A stretch of DNA of 64,000 bases, from the NCBI GenBank assembly GCA_011009095.1, contig VTPC01001902.1, forward strand, positions 111,238 through 175,237. Direction: 5' to 3'. This DNA comes from Ignelater luminosus (taxonomy: Eukaryota; Arthropoda; Insecta; Coleoptera; Elateridae). Below, piece by piece: positions 13,101 through 23,888 of this stretch. Both the position numbers and the translations under genes were made by a program. Under the pieces are notes generated by a model that did no database searches, was not told where the DNA came from, and was given only the letters and a program-made list of their open reading frames with translations. Every line of letters begins with the position of its first letter. Position 1 is the first letter of the stretch.

Positions 13101-13580
13101 GAGATTTTCTTAAATGTGATTTGAAATCAGCTGATTGTTATCAATGTTCTTAACACTGCAAGTATAGAGTCTGTTTAGTAAATATGTTTTTTATGCTTTT
13201 ATGTAAAAGCATTTTATATTCATTAAATCAATGAGATCGACTATAGATACATGAACAAATTTCACAAAGAAATTGTAACATCTTTGTCAGAAAAACTTAA
13301 TATTTAACCTAAAGTACGAGGCCATGGTAGATAGGTAAGAGTAGAATCAAATCATAAAATGCTTGTTTAAAAAAAACACAAATTCTTAAAAACAAAAGCT
13401 TATTACCTAAAAATGAAATTAAGGTGCATAAAGCAAAGAGGAAATTTTGATTTCTCAATTATTACATGGCAATTCTGCTTAAAATTTACCTAACTATTTA
13501 TTATTAACATATGTAATCGATAATAATACTAGTATTGTGAGTGTGTAGGCACTGAAGTGAAATTGGCTTGAGTAAATCCG
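10150..13580 (-). other. probable scalloped 3' UTR and downstream flank
   Basis: This is very AT-rich DNA with no coding potential, directly after the scalloped stop codon. AATAAA-type signals on the minus strand occur at several places (for example the tttatt near 10471 and near 11376), so the true polyadenylation site cannot be chosen from sequence. No transposon ends were recognised here, in contrast to the introns, which fits a selected 3' UTR, but this is only an inference. Confidence 0.4.
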
Positions 13581-13694
13581 CTAATCTTTTACAAGCCTAT
13601 AAATATGATGCTGAGCTCCATGCTCCGATGATGACACTTCAAACACGTATGCAGTGCAAAGCAGGGTTTCTTGCGTGTCTCTATTACTTACAAC
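13581..13694 (-). CDS. sd: scalloped terminal coding exon
   Basis: This 114-nt coding part has an acceptor ending atttatag and reads [37 protein letters not shown] and a TAG stop. It covers residues 406-442, ending with the invariant TEAD C-terminus. It is too short to appear as a stand-alone reading frame. The preceding 3.5 kb intron is full of repeats, including a hAT-like element whose nearer end lies 177 bp upstream of this acceptor. The exon continues as 3' UTR toward lower coordinates. Confidence 0.96.
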   Translation of the reverse strand, partial: VVSNRDTQETLLCTAYVFEVSSSEHGAQHHIYRLVKD

Positions 13695-13870
13695 CTATAA
13701 ATAAAATATAAATATTATTATTGATTATTTTGCAGTAAAAGATTGCTAGTTTCATTTTAAAAGATTTGCATTTATTAATTATTCAGGAAACAAAATTTTG
13801 GCATAATAAAGTAATATGTTATTGGTACTTGTTGCATAATGTACTAACATCACACAGTAAGACTATAACT

Positions 13871-14159
13871 CAGTGATTCTCAACCTTTTTTTCCGTCACA
13901 GTACACTTTTAATAATTTAAAAATTTGGCGGCACACCAACAATGAGATAGATTTAGAAGAATTTTACTAAACTAGTATATAGGTTTGTTTGGGTTAAATC
14001 TAGAACCAGTCCAGACCTGTAATAGTCATGCGCATTGGTTCAGTTAGTCCCTGCTATGAGGGTAGAACCAATCGAACTACTTATCTGACGTCGCTTATGT
14101 ATGGGTATTCGTAGTGGTGGCACTTTAGTGTGCCGCGGCACAGTAGTTGAGAAGCACTG
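13871..14159. mobile_element. hAT-like non-autonomous element with 8-bp target duplication
   Basis: The ends cagtgattctcaacc and its inverted counterpart at the right (gttgagaagcactg) are the CAGTG-TTCTCAA type of terminus common in hAT elements. The element is flanked by ctataact (13863-13870) and ctataacc (14160-14167), an 8-bp duplication with one mismatch, as hAT insertion makes. Its length of 289 bp leaves no room for a transposase. It lies in the last scalloped intron, 177 bp before the final acceptor. Confidence 0.85.
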
Positions 14160-15530
14160 CTATAACCAGACAACAGGCAGCATAAGTACTGGTGGCATCC
14201 TTGACTAGCCAGTCAGTAATCAGACAACAAATGTGAAAAAACAGTAGTAAATAAGTACCAACAAACATGGTTTAGCTAAATGTATAAAACTGTTGGCTGA
14301 AGACCTATGGGAGTCCTTTTGTTGACTATAAAATCGAGGAAAAAAGAAGGAAAGATGAACTTGTGTAATCATTCAGAAATGTAGTGTTCAACTGTGATTT
14401 AATAAATAAAAGTGTTAATAGTGAAAGGGAAGACTAGCGACCTTGCTAGCTCGTCACATAGTACTATTAAAACATTCTATAAGAAGGAATTTCCTATACA
14501 CCCCATGGAGCAAACGGAATACACCACCACTGCTACGTAATATACCATTCTTTATATATTCAAGTTCAGAGAATGGAAAATCAGAGTCAAATTCAGTAAT
14601 AGAAAGAGTGTGAAAATTGATAGCAAAAATATAACCCATTCCTTTTACTTTCAATACCATCTCTGATATAACACAATGAAAAACTTTAAAATGCATCTTT
14701 ATCGCAATTCAGCTAAGCAGTGAGTCTGGTGACAGAAATGTTGAACTAAATTCAGAATTTGGGTTTATTTACGTGTTGTTTACTATATATTTCAAGAATT
14801 AAGCCGTTATTTAAAGTCAATATTTATTGTTAATTCTTTGTGCTTTCTTTTGGTGCAGCTAAATGCATTTTATTTTAAAAGATTGTCATAAGTTCAACAA
14901 GAGCTCCTAACTTAACTGTTTAACCCTAAACACACCTAGAAATCCTCTTAATCCACATAAAATTGCATTACCAGCATTTAAAATTGCTTCAGATGCTAGG
15001 ATCACATTTAAATAAAATAAATACTTCACAAAAGCTAAGCTTACACTTATTTTTCTAGTATTTGGAAATGGAATTCACATGAGTAATGACGGGCAAGAGA
15101 TGCCTTCAACTGATTGTAAAGCGTGCCAAAACTTAATTTCAATTGCCCATAGATATATAGAAAGTAGTAGCCTGTGACTTCTAACTTCAGGGTGGGCGTG
15201 GACAGCTTGATTGGTTAGTTTCTATGTAGTTTGACAATTTTAAATCAATCAAGCAGTCTCTGTTCATTCTGCAGTTATGTCACTGGTCCATTTAAATGAA
15301 ATAATGGAAATAAAATCAATAATAACAATCTTTTAAAAAATCACTGGAACATGTATAGCAATTTAAATTGCACTGCACCTTTTAAACCGGTTGTTATAAT
15401 TTTTCAGCCATATTGGAGAAAGCAATGATATCTTTGATATTTTTCTTTAAATGGCAACATAGCACTTATCTCTCATTTCTGAATAGTCCTAGAAGTTTTC
15501 CATACAGTAAACATAAAATCTGTCATTAAG

Positions 15531-16110
15531 GCTGGGGTTTAGGAGACAGAAAATTGCATGCGTTCTATTCATCTCTTTCTACGTATTTACTAGTTAATTG
15601 ACGTCTAGGAACTGGTGTCATCTATTAATGGCAGTATAAAGTTGGAACTATAAAAAGTAGATTACTTTCACAGACGTGAGCAATTTGTAGGACTGAAATT
15701 CATTTCTAAATTTGCGTTGCCATTTTCTCACAAACTATGTTGAATTTTAAAATAGATCTTGGATCATATTACGTAAAATGTTGTCCTCTTCGGAATGAGG
15801 TATTATAGTGTACATCTGTTAATAAATAAAATCAGTAGACAACAAAATATGGTGTGAAAATTCTACGCAAAATTTCAGTGAAATTTACATCATCATATTT
15901 ACTTTAATATTGCATCAATCATGTTCCAAATATTTCATCCCGAAGGGGTAAACTTGTAGATTATGACAAAACAAAAATTTTTAAAATCAGTTAATCCGTT
16001 ATTGAGAAAATCGCAACGCAATGGTGACATGTTTTCCCTATTCTAAGCCATGTAATGCTATAGCGGGAAATTTCACTAAGTTGCCTCGGAATCCCACCCT
16101 TAAGTTATAT
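15531..16110. repeat. inverted-repeat element nested in the left arm of the larger one
   Basis: The outer segment taaggctggggttt (about 15526-15540) matches the reverse complement of aatcccacccttaag near 16090-16105. Inner segments also match in inverted order: gcgttgccattttctca (15715) against tgagaaaatcgcaacgc (about 16003), and cttcggaatgagg (15788) against cccgaagggg (about 15939). This explains the length difference between the arms of the surrounding element. Boundaries are approximate. Confidence 0.6.
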
Positions 16111-16246
16111 AACAAAAAAACTGAGAAAAAAAAATGCTCTAAATGCTTTCATTTAGGTCATTTAGGTACTACTTGAAAGTAACAAAAGAAAGAAACTAGA
16201 AGTAAGTAATAGTGGATTTGCATTCATTACTGTATTTAATAGGACA

Positions 16247-16414
16247 TTAGATTAAATGTTCAAAATGTCTATCATGGACACCCTGGCAATGCCATAACCG
16301 ATATATAACATATATGTTGAATTTTGTTGTGAATTCAATCTTTAGTTTTTTAATATTTTGAGATTTGTTATTATAGCTCTTGCTGTGCAAATATCCCCCC
16401 AAAGAAAAATTCAA
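16247..16414 (-). pseudogene. C-terminal fragment of a DDE transposase
   Basis: The minus-strand frame from about 16414 reads LNFSLGGYLHSKSYNNKSQN, then IKKLKIEFTTKFNIYV, and ends GVHDRHFEHLI followed by a stop at 16247. FxLGGYLxSK and the terminal HFEHLI are hallmarks of the C-terminus of the same insect Tc1/mariner-superfamily transposases seen near 3.7 kb. A plus-strand fragment reading CPPHYTAPILRYFKDMF lies next to it at about 16530-16590, so pieces in both orientations are present. Confidence 0.7.
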
Positions 16415-17192
16415 GAAGTGTTACAACTCTGTGATTTCCACAGTCATTCAATATTTTGAAAAGATTTAATTCCCAAATGAAGTGGATGTGGATTTATCCG
16501 ATGGCAACACACGGTATCGGCAACGAGGTGTCCACCACATTATACTGCACCAATTTTGAGATATTTTAAAGACATGTTCTTAAAATAGATGGATTGAGTT
16601 GCGAAACATTTTGATAATTTATTCTAATATTCTATTAAACCATACACTATTAAATACAGATATACTATTATTTACCTTCAGTTTCTTTTTTTTTCTTACT
16701 TTCAAGTACTACCTAAATGACCTCAATGTAAACATTTACAGCACTTTTCTTTGCTTTTTCTGTTATGTAACCTATGACAAATTTTATGTTTCTAGTAAGA
16801 GAACTTCTAAGACTATTTAAAAATATGAGAAAAATGCTATGTTGCCATTTAGAAAAATGTCAATGACGTTATCACTTCTTCCAATATAGCCAGAAAATCA
16901 TGAATATTGGTGTCAAAGGTGCAGGATAATTTAAATCGCTATACATATCCTAGCATTATTTGTGAAATTGTTATTACCGATTTTATTTCCATTATTCCAT
17001 TTAAATGACCACATTGTATATTAGATATGCATATCAATTACTATGTAAATCTTATCTGTTTCCTTTAAAGAAACTTGTGTATTGCAAGTTAAAATTCACT
17101 AAATATTGAAATCTTCTACAATCACAAACATTAAAAATAACATCTACACATTACTTCGATCTATTAATACTATTTTTGAACTAAAAACTTAC

Positions 17193-17427
17193 TTGGAGTA
17201 TAGTAAAGTTTTCTAACACACTATTCATCATGTACTTTTCAGGAAGGTGCTTAAGCTTGTGAATAAAATTTATCATATATTCACACATTGGACTACGATG
17301 GATTCTGTATATAAACCTTCCATTCTCATATCGAGCATATTCAGTTTCAACTTTTTCCACAACCTGTTTTCCAAAAGAACACACCTTTGTCGAACACGTA
17401 ATGGTCATGTTTTCATTGCTCTCGTAT
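17193..17427 (-). CDS. sd: scalloped coding exon, co-activator-binding domain with lipidation cysteine
   Basis: This 235-nt exon has an acceptor ending ttacttttag and a donor GTAAGTTTT. It encodes residues 328-405, including [40 protein letters not shown] and [18 protein letters not shown]. The Cys in KVCSFGKQ (residue 343) aligns with the cysteine that is auto-palmitoylated in vertebrate TEADs and is retained here. [24 protein letters not shown] is among the most conserved parts of the family. It ends in phase 0 after ILQ. Confidence 0.97.
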
Positions 17428-17485
17428 CTAAAAGTAATTATTTATAAGAAGTTAAATTAAGCACATGCAAGCAGTTAATACTTAC

Positions 17486-17652
17486 TGGCTCGTAACACCA
17501 TAAAATGCTCCTGCTTCATCTTGAATATTTGTATTTAGATCTGCCCAAAATTTAACTAAGAAAAAGGCAGACTGAGGTCCCTTATCATAAAGTTCTTTTA
17601 AACCACCCTTTTTTTCTGGAAATTTATCATATATTTGCCTAACATCAACCGC
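17486..17652 (-). CDS. sd: scalloped coding exon, co-activator-binding domain
   Basis: This 167-nt exon has an acceptor ending aatttcag and a donor GTAAGTATT. It encodes residues 272-327: [40 protein letters not shown] and [16 protein letters not shown]. It is nearly identical to the TEAD consensus, in which the KFPEKKGGL segment and the [11 protein letters not shown] strand help form the surface bound by YAP/Yorkie. It ends within the Gln codon (CA|A) and is followed by a 58-bp intron. Confidence 0.97.
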
Positions 17653-18961
17653 CTGAAATTAAAATCAATATTTAAGACATACTGCATCAGATAAACATTT
17701 ATGTAACTGATTTATTTATGGAAGCCAGACAAGACAAAGATTACTGCGAATGACATTAATAATGTGGCTTTTTTCTAACAGATGGGTGGAAAAGCTGTTT
17801 ATAGCTGATCCTTGCCAAAAGAATTATTATTATCATCGTGTCTAAAATTTAAATTTTAAATTTAAAATGTAGATATTTAGCACTTGAAGTTATCTGACAT
17901 CAATGATATAGTATTTTTTGGTTGCATGGAGAGATAAAACTTTTTAGAAGGGGATACTACTACCAAAATACTGCAACAAAAGATTCCTTGCCTCTTTTAT
18001 AAAATGTACTGGTGCACTTATGCATTTTTTAAACAAACCATCCCCTAATGTAACACCTGCAACTTATAAGATTCTTGTTTGAAAAATGTGAGAGAACTAC
18101 CACACGCTCTAGGCTCTTGCCAAGTTTTAACAACTTGGCTGTGTAGGGTGGGTAAAATTGGTTATCATGGGATGTATGGTTTAGTATTGATGATAATGAT
18201 AAACAGTTTTCAGGAGCATAGACTATTTTTTATGTATCCTGAAATGAAATATGGAATTAAAATTTGAATAGCATGACCTACTTTTGGGATATTGGCAAAA
18301 AATAATTTTTCTCCAAAAACAACTTTTCCTCATATATTGCTTATTTGAAGAGCACACACAGAATTTTGTAGAATGTTTGTTAGTTTAATTCAATAGCATA
18401 GAGTATCATTCTGTTTATTTCCCATTTCTAACTTACAAAAACTATATTTTACGTTCTGCTAACATTAAGCCTCAACATTTGATGGTTAAAGTTGTTAAAC
18501 AGGTTGTATTTATTATATTTCTTGCTCTTTCTTTCTGATGCTCACTTGTTGTTGTGTCTAGCATTCAGCTGTTTTCTCCTTCCTTAGAATTTAAGTGTGC
18601 CATGTTATTAGAAATTAAATTTGTAAAAAAATGCCTTAAAATTTTTGATAACTCTTCAAATAAGCAATATACAAGGAGAAACTGTTTTTGAGAGTAGTAG
18701 ACCATTATACTTGAATTTTGCTTTCACATTTGATTTGAGGATAAAAAATAGCCTGTGCTGCTGAAAAAAGTTTTTTGCCATCAATAATACTAAACCAGAT
18801 ACCCTATAATGACAATCAATTTGACCCACCCTCTACATCTTAACATAACATGAACAAATAACAACAGAAATGCATTTCTAGTTTTTTAAAAGTTAGCTGT
18901 AGTATATGTTCAATTCTTTTTTATTGAAGAAGTTATTTCGCAATGTTCATATCTTCATATA

Positions 18962-19139
18962 CCAGGTGACGAAGGTCATAAGTATGTACTTCTAGAATTT
19001 TTTTTAATGAATAGATTTTAATGAAATTTGAAAAACTGTAATTAATAAATGCAATCCCTTGGAATGTTAAACGCATTAATACCTCTTCTGGGCTCGTTGA
19101 AAATGACATCAACTTTCTTATTTTAAATGGAACATCCCG
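18962..19139. mobile_element. 178-bp TA-flanked MITE, copy 1
   Basis: The ends ccaggtgacgaaggtc and aaatggaacatcccg are flanked by TA at 18960-18961 and 19140-19141. The whole sequence aligns, in the opposite orientation, with the element at 19922-20097 (shared interior words ttaataaatgca, aatgacatc and cttatttt). It lies in the scalloped intron between the exons at 17.6 and 20.3 kb. Confidence 0.7.
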
Positions 19140-19921
19140 TATATTTTTACATATTTGGATTGAAGATTCTGAATTCAATATGCTAGTTGCTGTTAGTTTC
19201 TATTGCCATGGTCAGTGAAAATTAAATTTTTTGTCTTAATCTAGATGACTGGAGTGTTGCCCAAACTGTTTAGAATTAATCAAATAACTGTACCGTAGGA
19301 AAATTGAAATTGAAATTTTATCTGTTTTATAAGTACTTGACGACAATCCAACTTTCAAAGGCTCATAACCTCATTTTTTAAAATAGTACCTCATTGGGAC
19401 AAGTAGGCCATTGGATAAAGAATTTTCTACAGATTTAACTGATACCACATTTAGATACTTTTGTTTGACTTTCATTGGGAAAAAAGATCTTAAAAACAAT
19501 GGAATTATCCAGTAAATTTTATATAACAAAATCAAGTCGTTATTTAAAAAGATAGCGTTATTGTGATAACCAAAACATGCTCTAAATTTAAAAAAAATTT
19601 GTGAAGAGAAAAAGATTTTTGAAGTTATGGTATTTCAGAGAGGCAGTTTCAAATTTGGCATTGTTGCAGATACATTTACTTTACTGACCTGCACCACTGC
19701 ATAAGTGCACTGTGTGTGCGCTTTACCTGTTGTCTGTATAAGGTATTTTAACCAATGTTGTCAGATTTAAAAAAAAATAAATTACTGGATAATCCCACTG
19801 TCAACAAATAGAGGTAATGAGATTTCTCATTACCTGAAACAAGAGAATGAAAAACAAAACAAATGAAAACTAGTGTATTGGACTCAGAATTTTACATATA
19901 ATTCAAATATGTAAAAATATA

Positions 19922-20097
19922 CTAGGTGTCCCAGTCAAAATAAGATGTCATTTCTGGTAAAACCAGAAGTGATGTGAACATGTTTAATATCTCAAAAAAC
20001 TGCATTTATTAACCATAATGTATATTCCAAATCTCATTACAATTTGTTTATAAATAAAGAAATTATAAGTCCAATACCTATGGCCTTGGTCACCCGG
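19922..20097. mobile_element. 176-bp TA-flanked MITE, copy 2 (inverted relative to copy 1)
   Basis: The ends ctaggtgtcccagtc and ccttggtcacccgg are flanked by TA at 19920-19921 and 20098-20099. Read on the minus strand it parallels copy 1 from end to end. Two members of one small family in inverted orientation 0.8 kb apart could pair in the scalloped pre-mRNA. Confidence 0.7.
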
Positions 20098-20301
20098 TAT
20101 ATATAGGTTTCACACATATCACATTTCGATATTTGCACATTTTATACTGTTATAAAACCTTGACAATGAAAAGAAATTTTATCAAGTCGTTTATGTATTA
20201 GAAAATAACTAAGATAAAGGCATGCTTGTCTTGACCAACTCCCATAAATGATGATTTAATGCTGATACAGTCATAAAAACAACTAATAATACTTTAATTA
20301 C

Positions 20302-20364
20302 CTCCAACAAGGGATCAGCATATGTTGCAGTCCCTCCTATATGAACAAATAGATGTTTATGATA
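20302..20364 (-). CDS. sd: scalloped coding exon, co-activator-binding domain
   Basis: This 63-nt exon has an acceptor ending ttgttacag and a donor GTAATTAA. It encodes residues 251-271, [20 protein letters not shown] then E. KHLFVHI and YxDPLLE are TEAD signatures. It is in phase 0 at both ends. Skipping would keep frame but remove a core strand, so it is expected to be constitutive. The donor GTAATTAA is weaker than the other donors of the gene. A 176-bp MITE lies 205 bp past the donor. Confidence 0.96.
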
Positions 20365-20421
20365 CTGTAACAAAATAATAGTAATAAAATTAAATTTAAA
20401 TTTAAATAATTGAGAACATAC

Positions 20422-20605
20422 AGTATTATCAGTATCTCTATGTTGTTCCATAAAAGCGGAAAATTCCACAAGCCTAAGTTTATGAGTTGCGATTGCTCTA
20501 CCTTCCCATGGAGGAGGTGGTGGAGCTTGAAGAGGTCCTACTTCACCTGCTGAAACTGCTGTTGCGGGTTTCCCAGGATAAGGTGATTGTTGAAAAGGTT
20601 TTACA
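20422..20605 (-). CDS. sd: scalloped coding exon, Pro-rich linker and start of the co-activator-binding domain
   Basis: This 184-nt exon has an acceptor ending tgttttag and a donor GTATGTTC. It encodes residues 189-250: [60 protein letters not shown] and T. The proline run with WEGR leads into [13 protein letters not shown], the first strand of the TEAD C-terminal immunoglobulin-like fold that binds Yorkie/YAP and Vestigial. It ends in phase 0, and only a 57-bp intron separates it from the next exon. Confidence 0.96.
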
Positions 20606-21321
20606 CTAAAACAAACAAAAGTCATGAGTTAAAATTAGTACAGGGTATAAATAAAATGGTGCAAAAAAATTGGATTTTAAGAATATGACACAACAGTAAT
20701 TACTTCAACATTAGAAATTTCTACTACTTCTACATTATTATATTCCGGTTGTTTAGGTGACAAAATCCTACTACCTATTTGTAAGCAATGGGCTTGTTGC
20801 ACGTGTCAGATATATAAATTTTGTTGTAAGTTGTGTATTCCACATTAAATAAAATCTACTTTTTTATATTTATACAAGTATTTTATATTCTACTGCATCA
20901 TAAATACTTAGTTTATAATAGCTATGCTTTATTGTACTAGTAATACTGTGAGCAACAAAAACCCAAGTCAAAGATACCCGAGGATTCTAAATTTCTTGTC
21001 TTTGATAGTTTCATATTAATAAAAAAGTAAAACAAAAGCTATTCAAATAATACAAATGACAAAAGTGCATTCAAAACTACAATCAGATTATTGCTGTGTC
21101 ATTAATTCTTTCTACATCAATTTGTGAAAAATTACACAATTTTTCTTTTAACAAATTCTACTTTTATTTTTTTAAGTATTACTATTAGAATAATGATGAA
21201 AAGAAATGAAGAATGCAACACAAACTTATACGAGCAAGAAACACAAAATAATTTGAAGGTTCATTTTAGGTTAGGTTACACCCAGAGTAATACAGCCAGA
21301 GTGTTGACTTTTTAGTGGTTA

Positions 21322-21859
21322 GGGCCCTTGCATACTGCACACTTTTTGATTGGCTGATAGTTTAGTTAGATCGAATTTCCTATGGGGTTATATGGGAGCC
21401 CGCACACTTACTGATTAAAAGTAGTCCGACTAAACTATCAAAATGGCTAAAAGTTGGTCAACTATCAACCAATCGTGTAATCAGTACGGCTTGCTATGGG
21501 AGTGCGCACACTATCCAACGAAACAGTTGGTCGACTGATATTACTGCCACACCGCGCGGGTGCAGCTGGTGTTATTTACACACATCAGTCGCAAATCTGT
21601 TCCAAACTCCGAACCACCTTTTCTTGGTTGTGTTGTTTTTCTTCAAACTTATTTGATATAATTAATTTGAATAGTTCAAACACTTTTTAAACTTTTCACA
21701 AGCTCTCCACTACAGATCTCGAACAAATCGACCGACTGAAAAGGCGGTAGTGTGCCCACACCTTCCAACTAAACTATTTCGTCTGTGCAAAATTGGTATC
21801 AGATCCCGATAACAATCAAACTATCAACCGATCAAAAAGTCTGCAGGGTGCAGGGGTCC
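21322..21859. mobile_element. PIF/Harbinger-like non-autonomous element with TTA duplication
   Basis: The left end gggcccttgcatactgcaca and the inverted right end (reverse complement ggacccctgcaccctgcaga) form about 45 bp of imperfect TIR, continuing through actttttgat and ttgatagttt on both sides. TTA flanks it at 21319-21321 and 21860-21862, the 3-bp duplication of PIF/Harbinger elements. It is 538 bp long, GC-richer than its surroundings, and has no transposase. It lies in the scalloped intron just past 20.6 kb. Confidence 0.75.
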
Positions 21860-22299
21860 TTACAATTGCGACAGTCGATGATGCCAGCTAACATCAAAAA
21901 TTTAAAAAAATAATTTAGACTCTACTTATAATGAACTTTTATTTGCATGTAAAATTAAAAATTGTAAAGTGAGCCCATTAATGGTAAAAATTTACAATTT
22001 AAAGAAACTGGGTTGGTTTCTGCTCTTGTCATTAAACTTAAATATTCTCTAATTATACCATGATAATTGATTTTGCCTTTTTTCTTCTTGTTAAGATCAA
22101 ATAAAGCTATACTCTTTTAAATTTCTAAAGAAGCTCCATTGGTTAGTGAAAGGAATTAATTCTAAGGTCTATATAAACATAAGGGAGAAATTGCTTAACT
22201 TCATAATGATTAATATTAATTTTGCACAGAAGGATGCATTGCATGCACAAGAATATCTAGCATCAAATGTTAACTTTGAAGATCTCTTGCTTAAAACCA

Positions 22300-23637
22300 A
22301 TAGGTATTAAGAAATTTTAAATGTTGATTTTGGTACCATTGTAGCCATTTGAGCTAACTTCTTTTGTTTTCAACTTATTACCAAGAAAAGGCAAAATGGC
22401 TGTTTACATTTTTTGTCTTTAGTTTCCTCATTATCAGGAATTCTAAAAATATAACAAAACATTCTTAAGGCACTTTCTTATTACTAATAACCTCAGATTT
22501 TCAAAATTCTCGACCAACGTTTCAATTTCCTGAACAATCATCAGGCTTATTCTTTCAGTTTTTAATCTCTCAATTAGTAAAATCATTCAATTATGCCCAT
22601 CACTATTTACAAGAGAAATATGAAATAAAATTGGTAAACAGTTACAGTAAAACAAGTAGGCCATGTTTCTTTATTTTCTTTAACTTATGAGAAAAGCCTT
22701 GTAGAACAATTCAAAACTTTTTTTTTAACAAAAACTTGTAGATGATACAATAGTAGATTGCATCATTAGGATTAAAAGTACCACTTTGTTTGACAAGCAA
22801 TTATGTTTGCAGGCGAGGCAGAGCAGATCGCAGTCGAGCTAATGCAAAAATTGCAAATCACACAAAAGCACTTTTAATACAAATGATACAAACTACTTTT
22901 TCTCCAACCAAGAATGTATGTAATACCAAAATCATCCTTTTGCTTAAGCTCAAATTTGAAACACCCTATACAGAGTCAAGATTAATTCAACTACATCTTT
23001 TTTTTAATCTTCATCTTATTAGATGTAGAGCTATCTAATGGAGTCAAGATAGATTAACTTTAAAATATGGGAAAGAAACACTGTAAAGAAGGCAATTTCC
23101 AAAAAAATGTATTAAACAAAATTATAGAAGTTTACTTTTGCAAACTTGAAACACCAGAAATTTCAAGTGAAGAAGTTTGAGAAGAGTTTACGAAAATAAT
23201 ATTAACTATTGTTAATCATCATTGGTAAACAAGAAATAAAAGGTATGGAATGTATAAACAAAAAAGTTAGCAAGACAAGGAATAAAGAATGAGAAACAAA
23301 TGAGAAAGTAAACACGGAAATAGAAAAGGAGAAGGGAAAGTAATAGCAGAAGCCCACTTTTATAATCGTCAGAAAAGTTTACCTACGGAATTACTGCCAT
23401 GGATACAACTGTTGTCTGCTATTTTCACAAATGTATGCATGCTATAATTCCCTAGATAAACTTATTTAATGATTGTAAAAGTGGCCTAAGAAGAAGTGAG
23501 TAAACCTAAGAGAAGGAAGTGTAGAAAATATAATGAGAGAATTAATAGAAAAAAATTAAAAAGAGGAAGACAAAAATTTTGAAAAAGAAGGGAAGTGAAA
23601 GTAGAAAACTTTAGAATGAGAAGACAAAATAAACAGC
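22300..23637. other. intronic stretch without recognised features
   Basis: AT-rich intron DNA with purine-rich tracts (about 23230-23340 and 23480-23600). I see no gene, TIR pair or tandem array that I can support. Confidence 0.4.
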
Positions 23638-23700
23638 ACAGTGCAGGAATGGCAAACCTATGGCACATGTGCCACAGGTGGCATGCAAAAAAGTTTCATT
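23638..23700 (+). repeat. hAT-like terminus candidate
   Basis: The start cagtgcaggaatggcaaacc followed by tatggcacatgtgccac and gtggcatgc resembles the conserved ends of some hAT-type elements in animals. No matching opposite end or target duplication was identified, so this is tentative. Confidence 0.3.
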
Positions 23701-23888
23701 GGCACATAAAAATTTATTGTACCTCATCAATTTTATTTTTAATTTGTCTTAATCATCCAGTTAGAAATAATCTTTTGTTTTTCTAGAATCCATTGGCATG
23801 CAGAATATTATTATTAATTTTTTAGATTTTTTGGCATGTAAGCATAAAATGGCTTTCCATCTCCGACATAGTGAAAAACTAAAGGCAG

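Larger units (their letters stand above)
15285..17015. repeat. long inverted-repeat (fold-back) element in the last scalloped intron
   Basis: Three collinear pairs of inverted similarity were read. 15285-15480 matches 16820-17015 (shared words such as gctatgttgccattta and ggtgcag...atttaaa). The segment just after 15480 matches about 16765-16820. 16128-16195 matches 16680-16745 (gtcatttaggtactacttgaaag). The left arm is about 575 bp longer because another inverted repeat (15531-16110) sits in it, and transposase debris lies near the centre. Arms total about 330 bp without the insertion. Confidence 0.75.

Noticed and set aside
14454-14696. Minus-strand 80-codon frame in the last scalloped intron
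   Set aside because: No motif, no splice sites in phase with the neighbouring exons, and the exon junction is fully explained without it.
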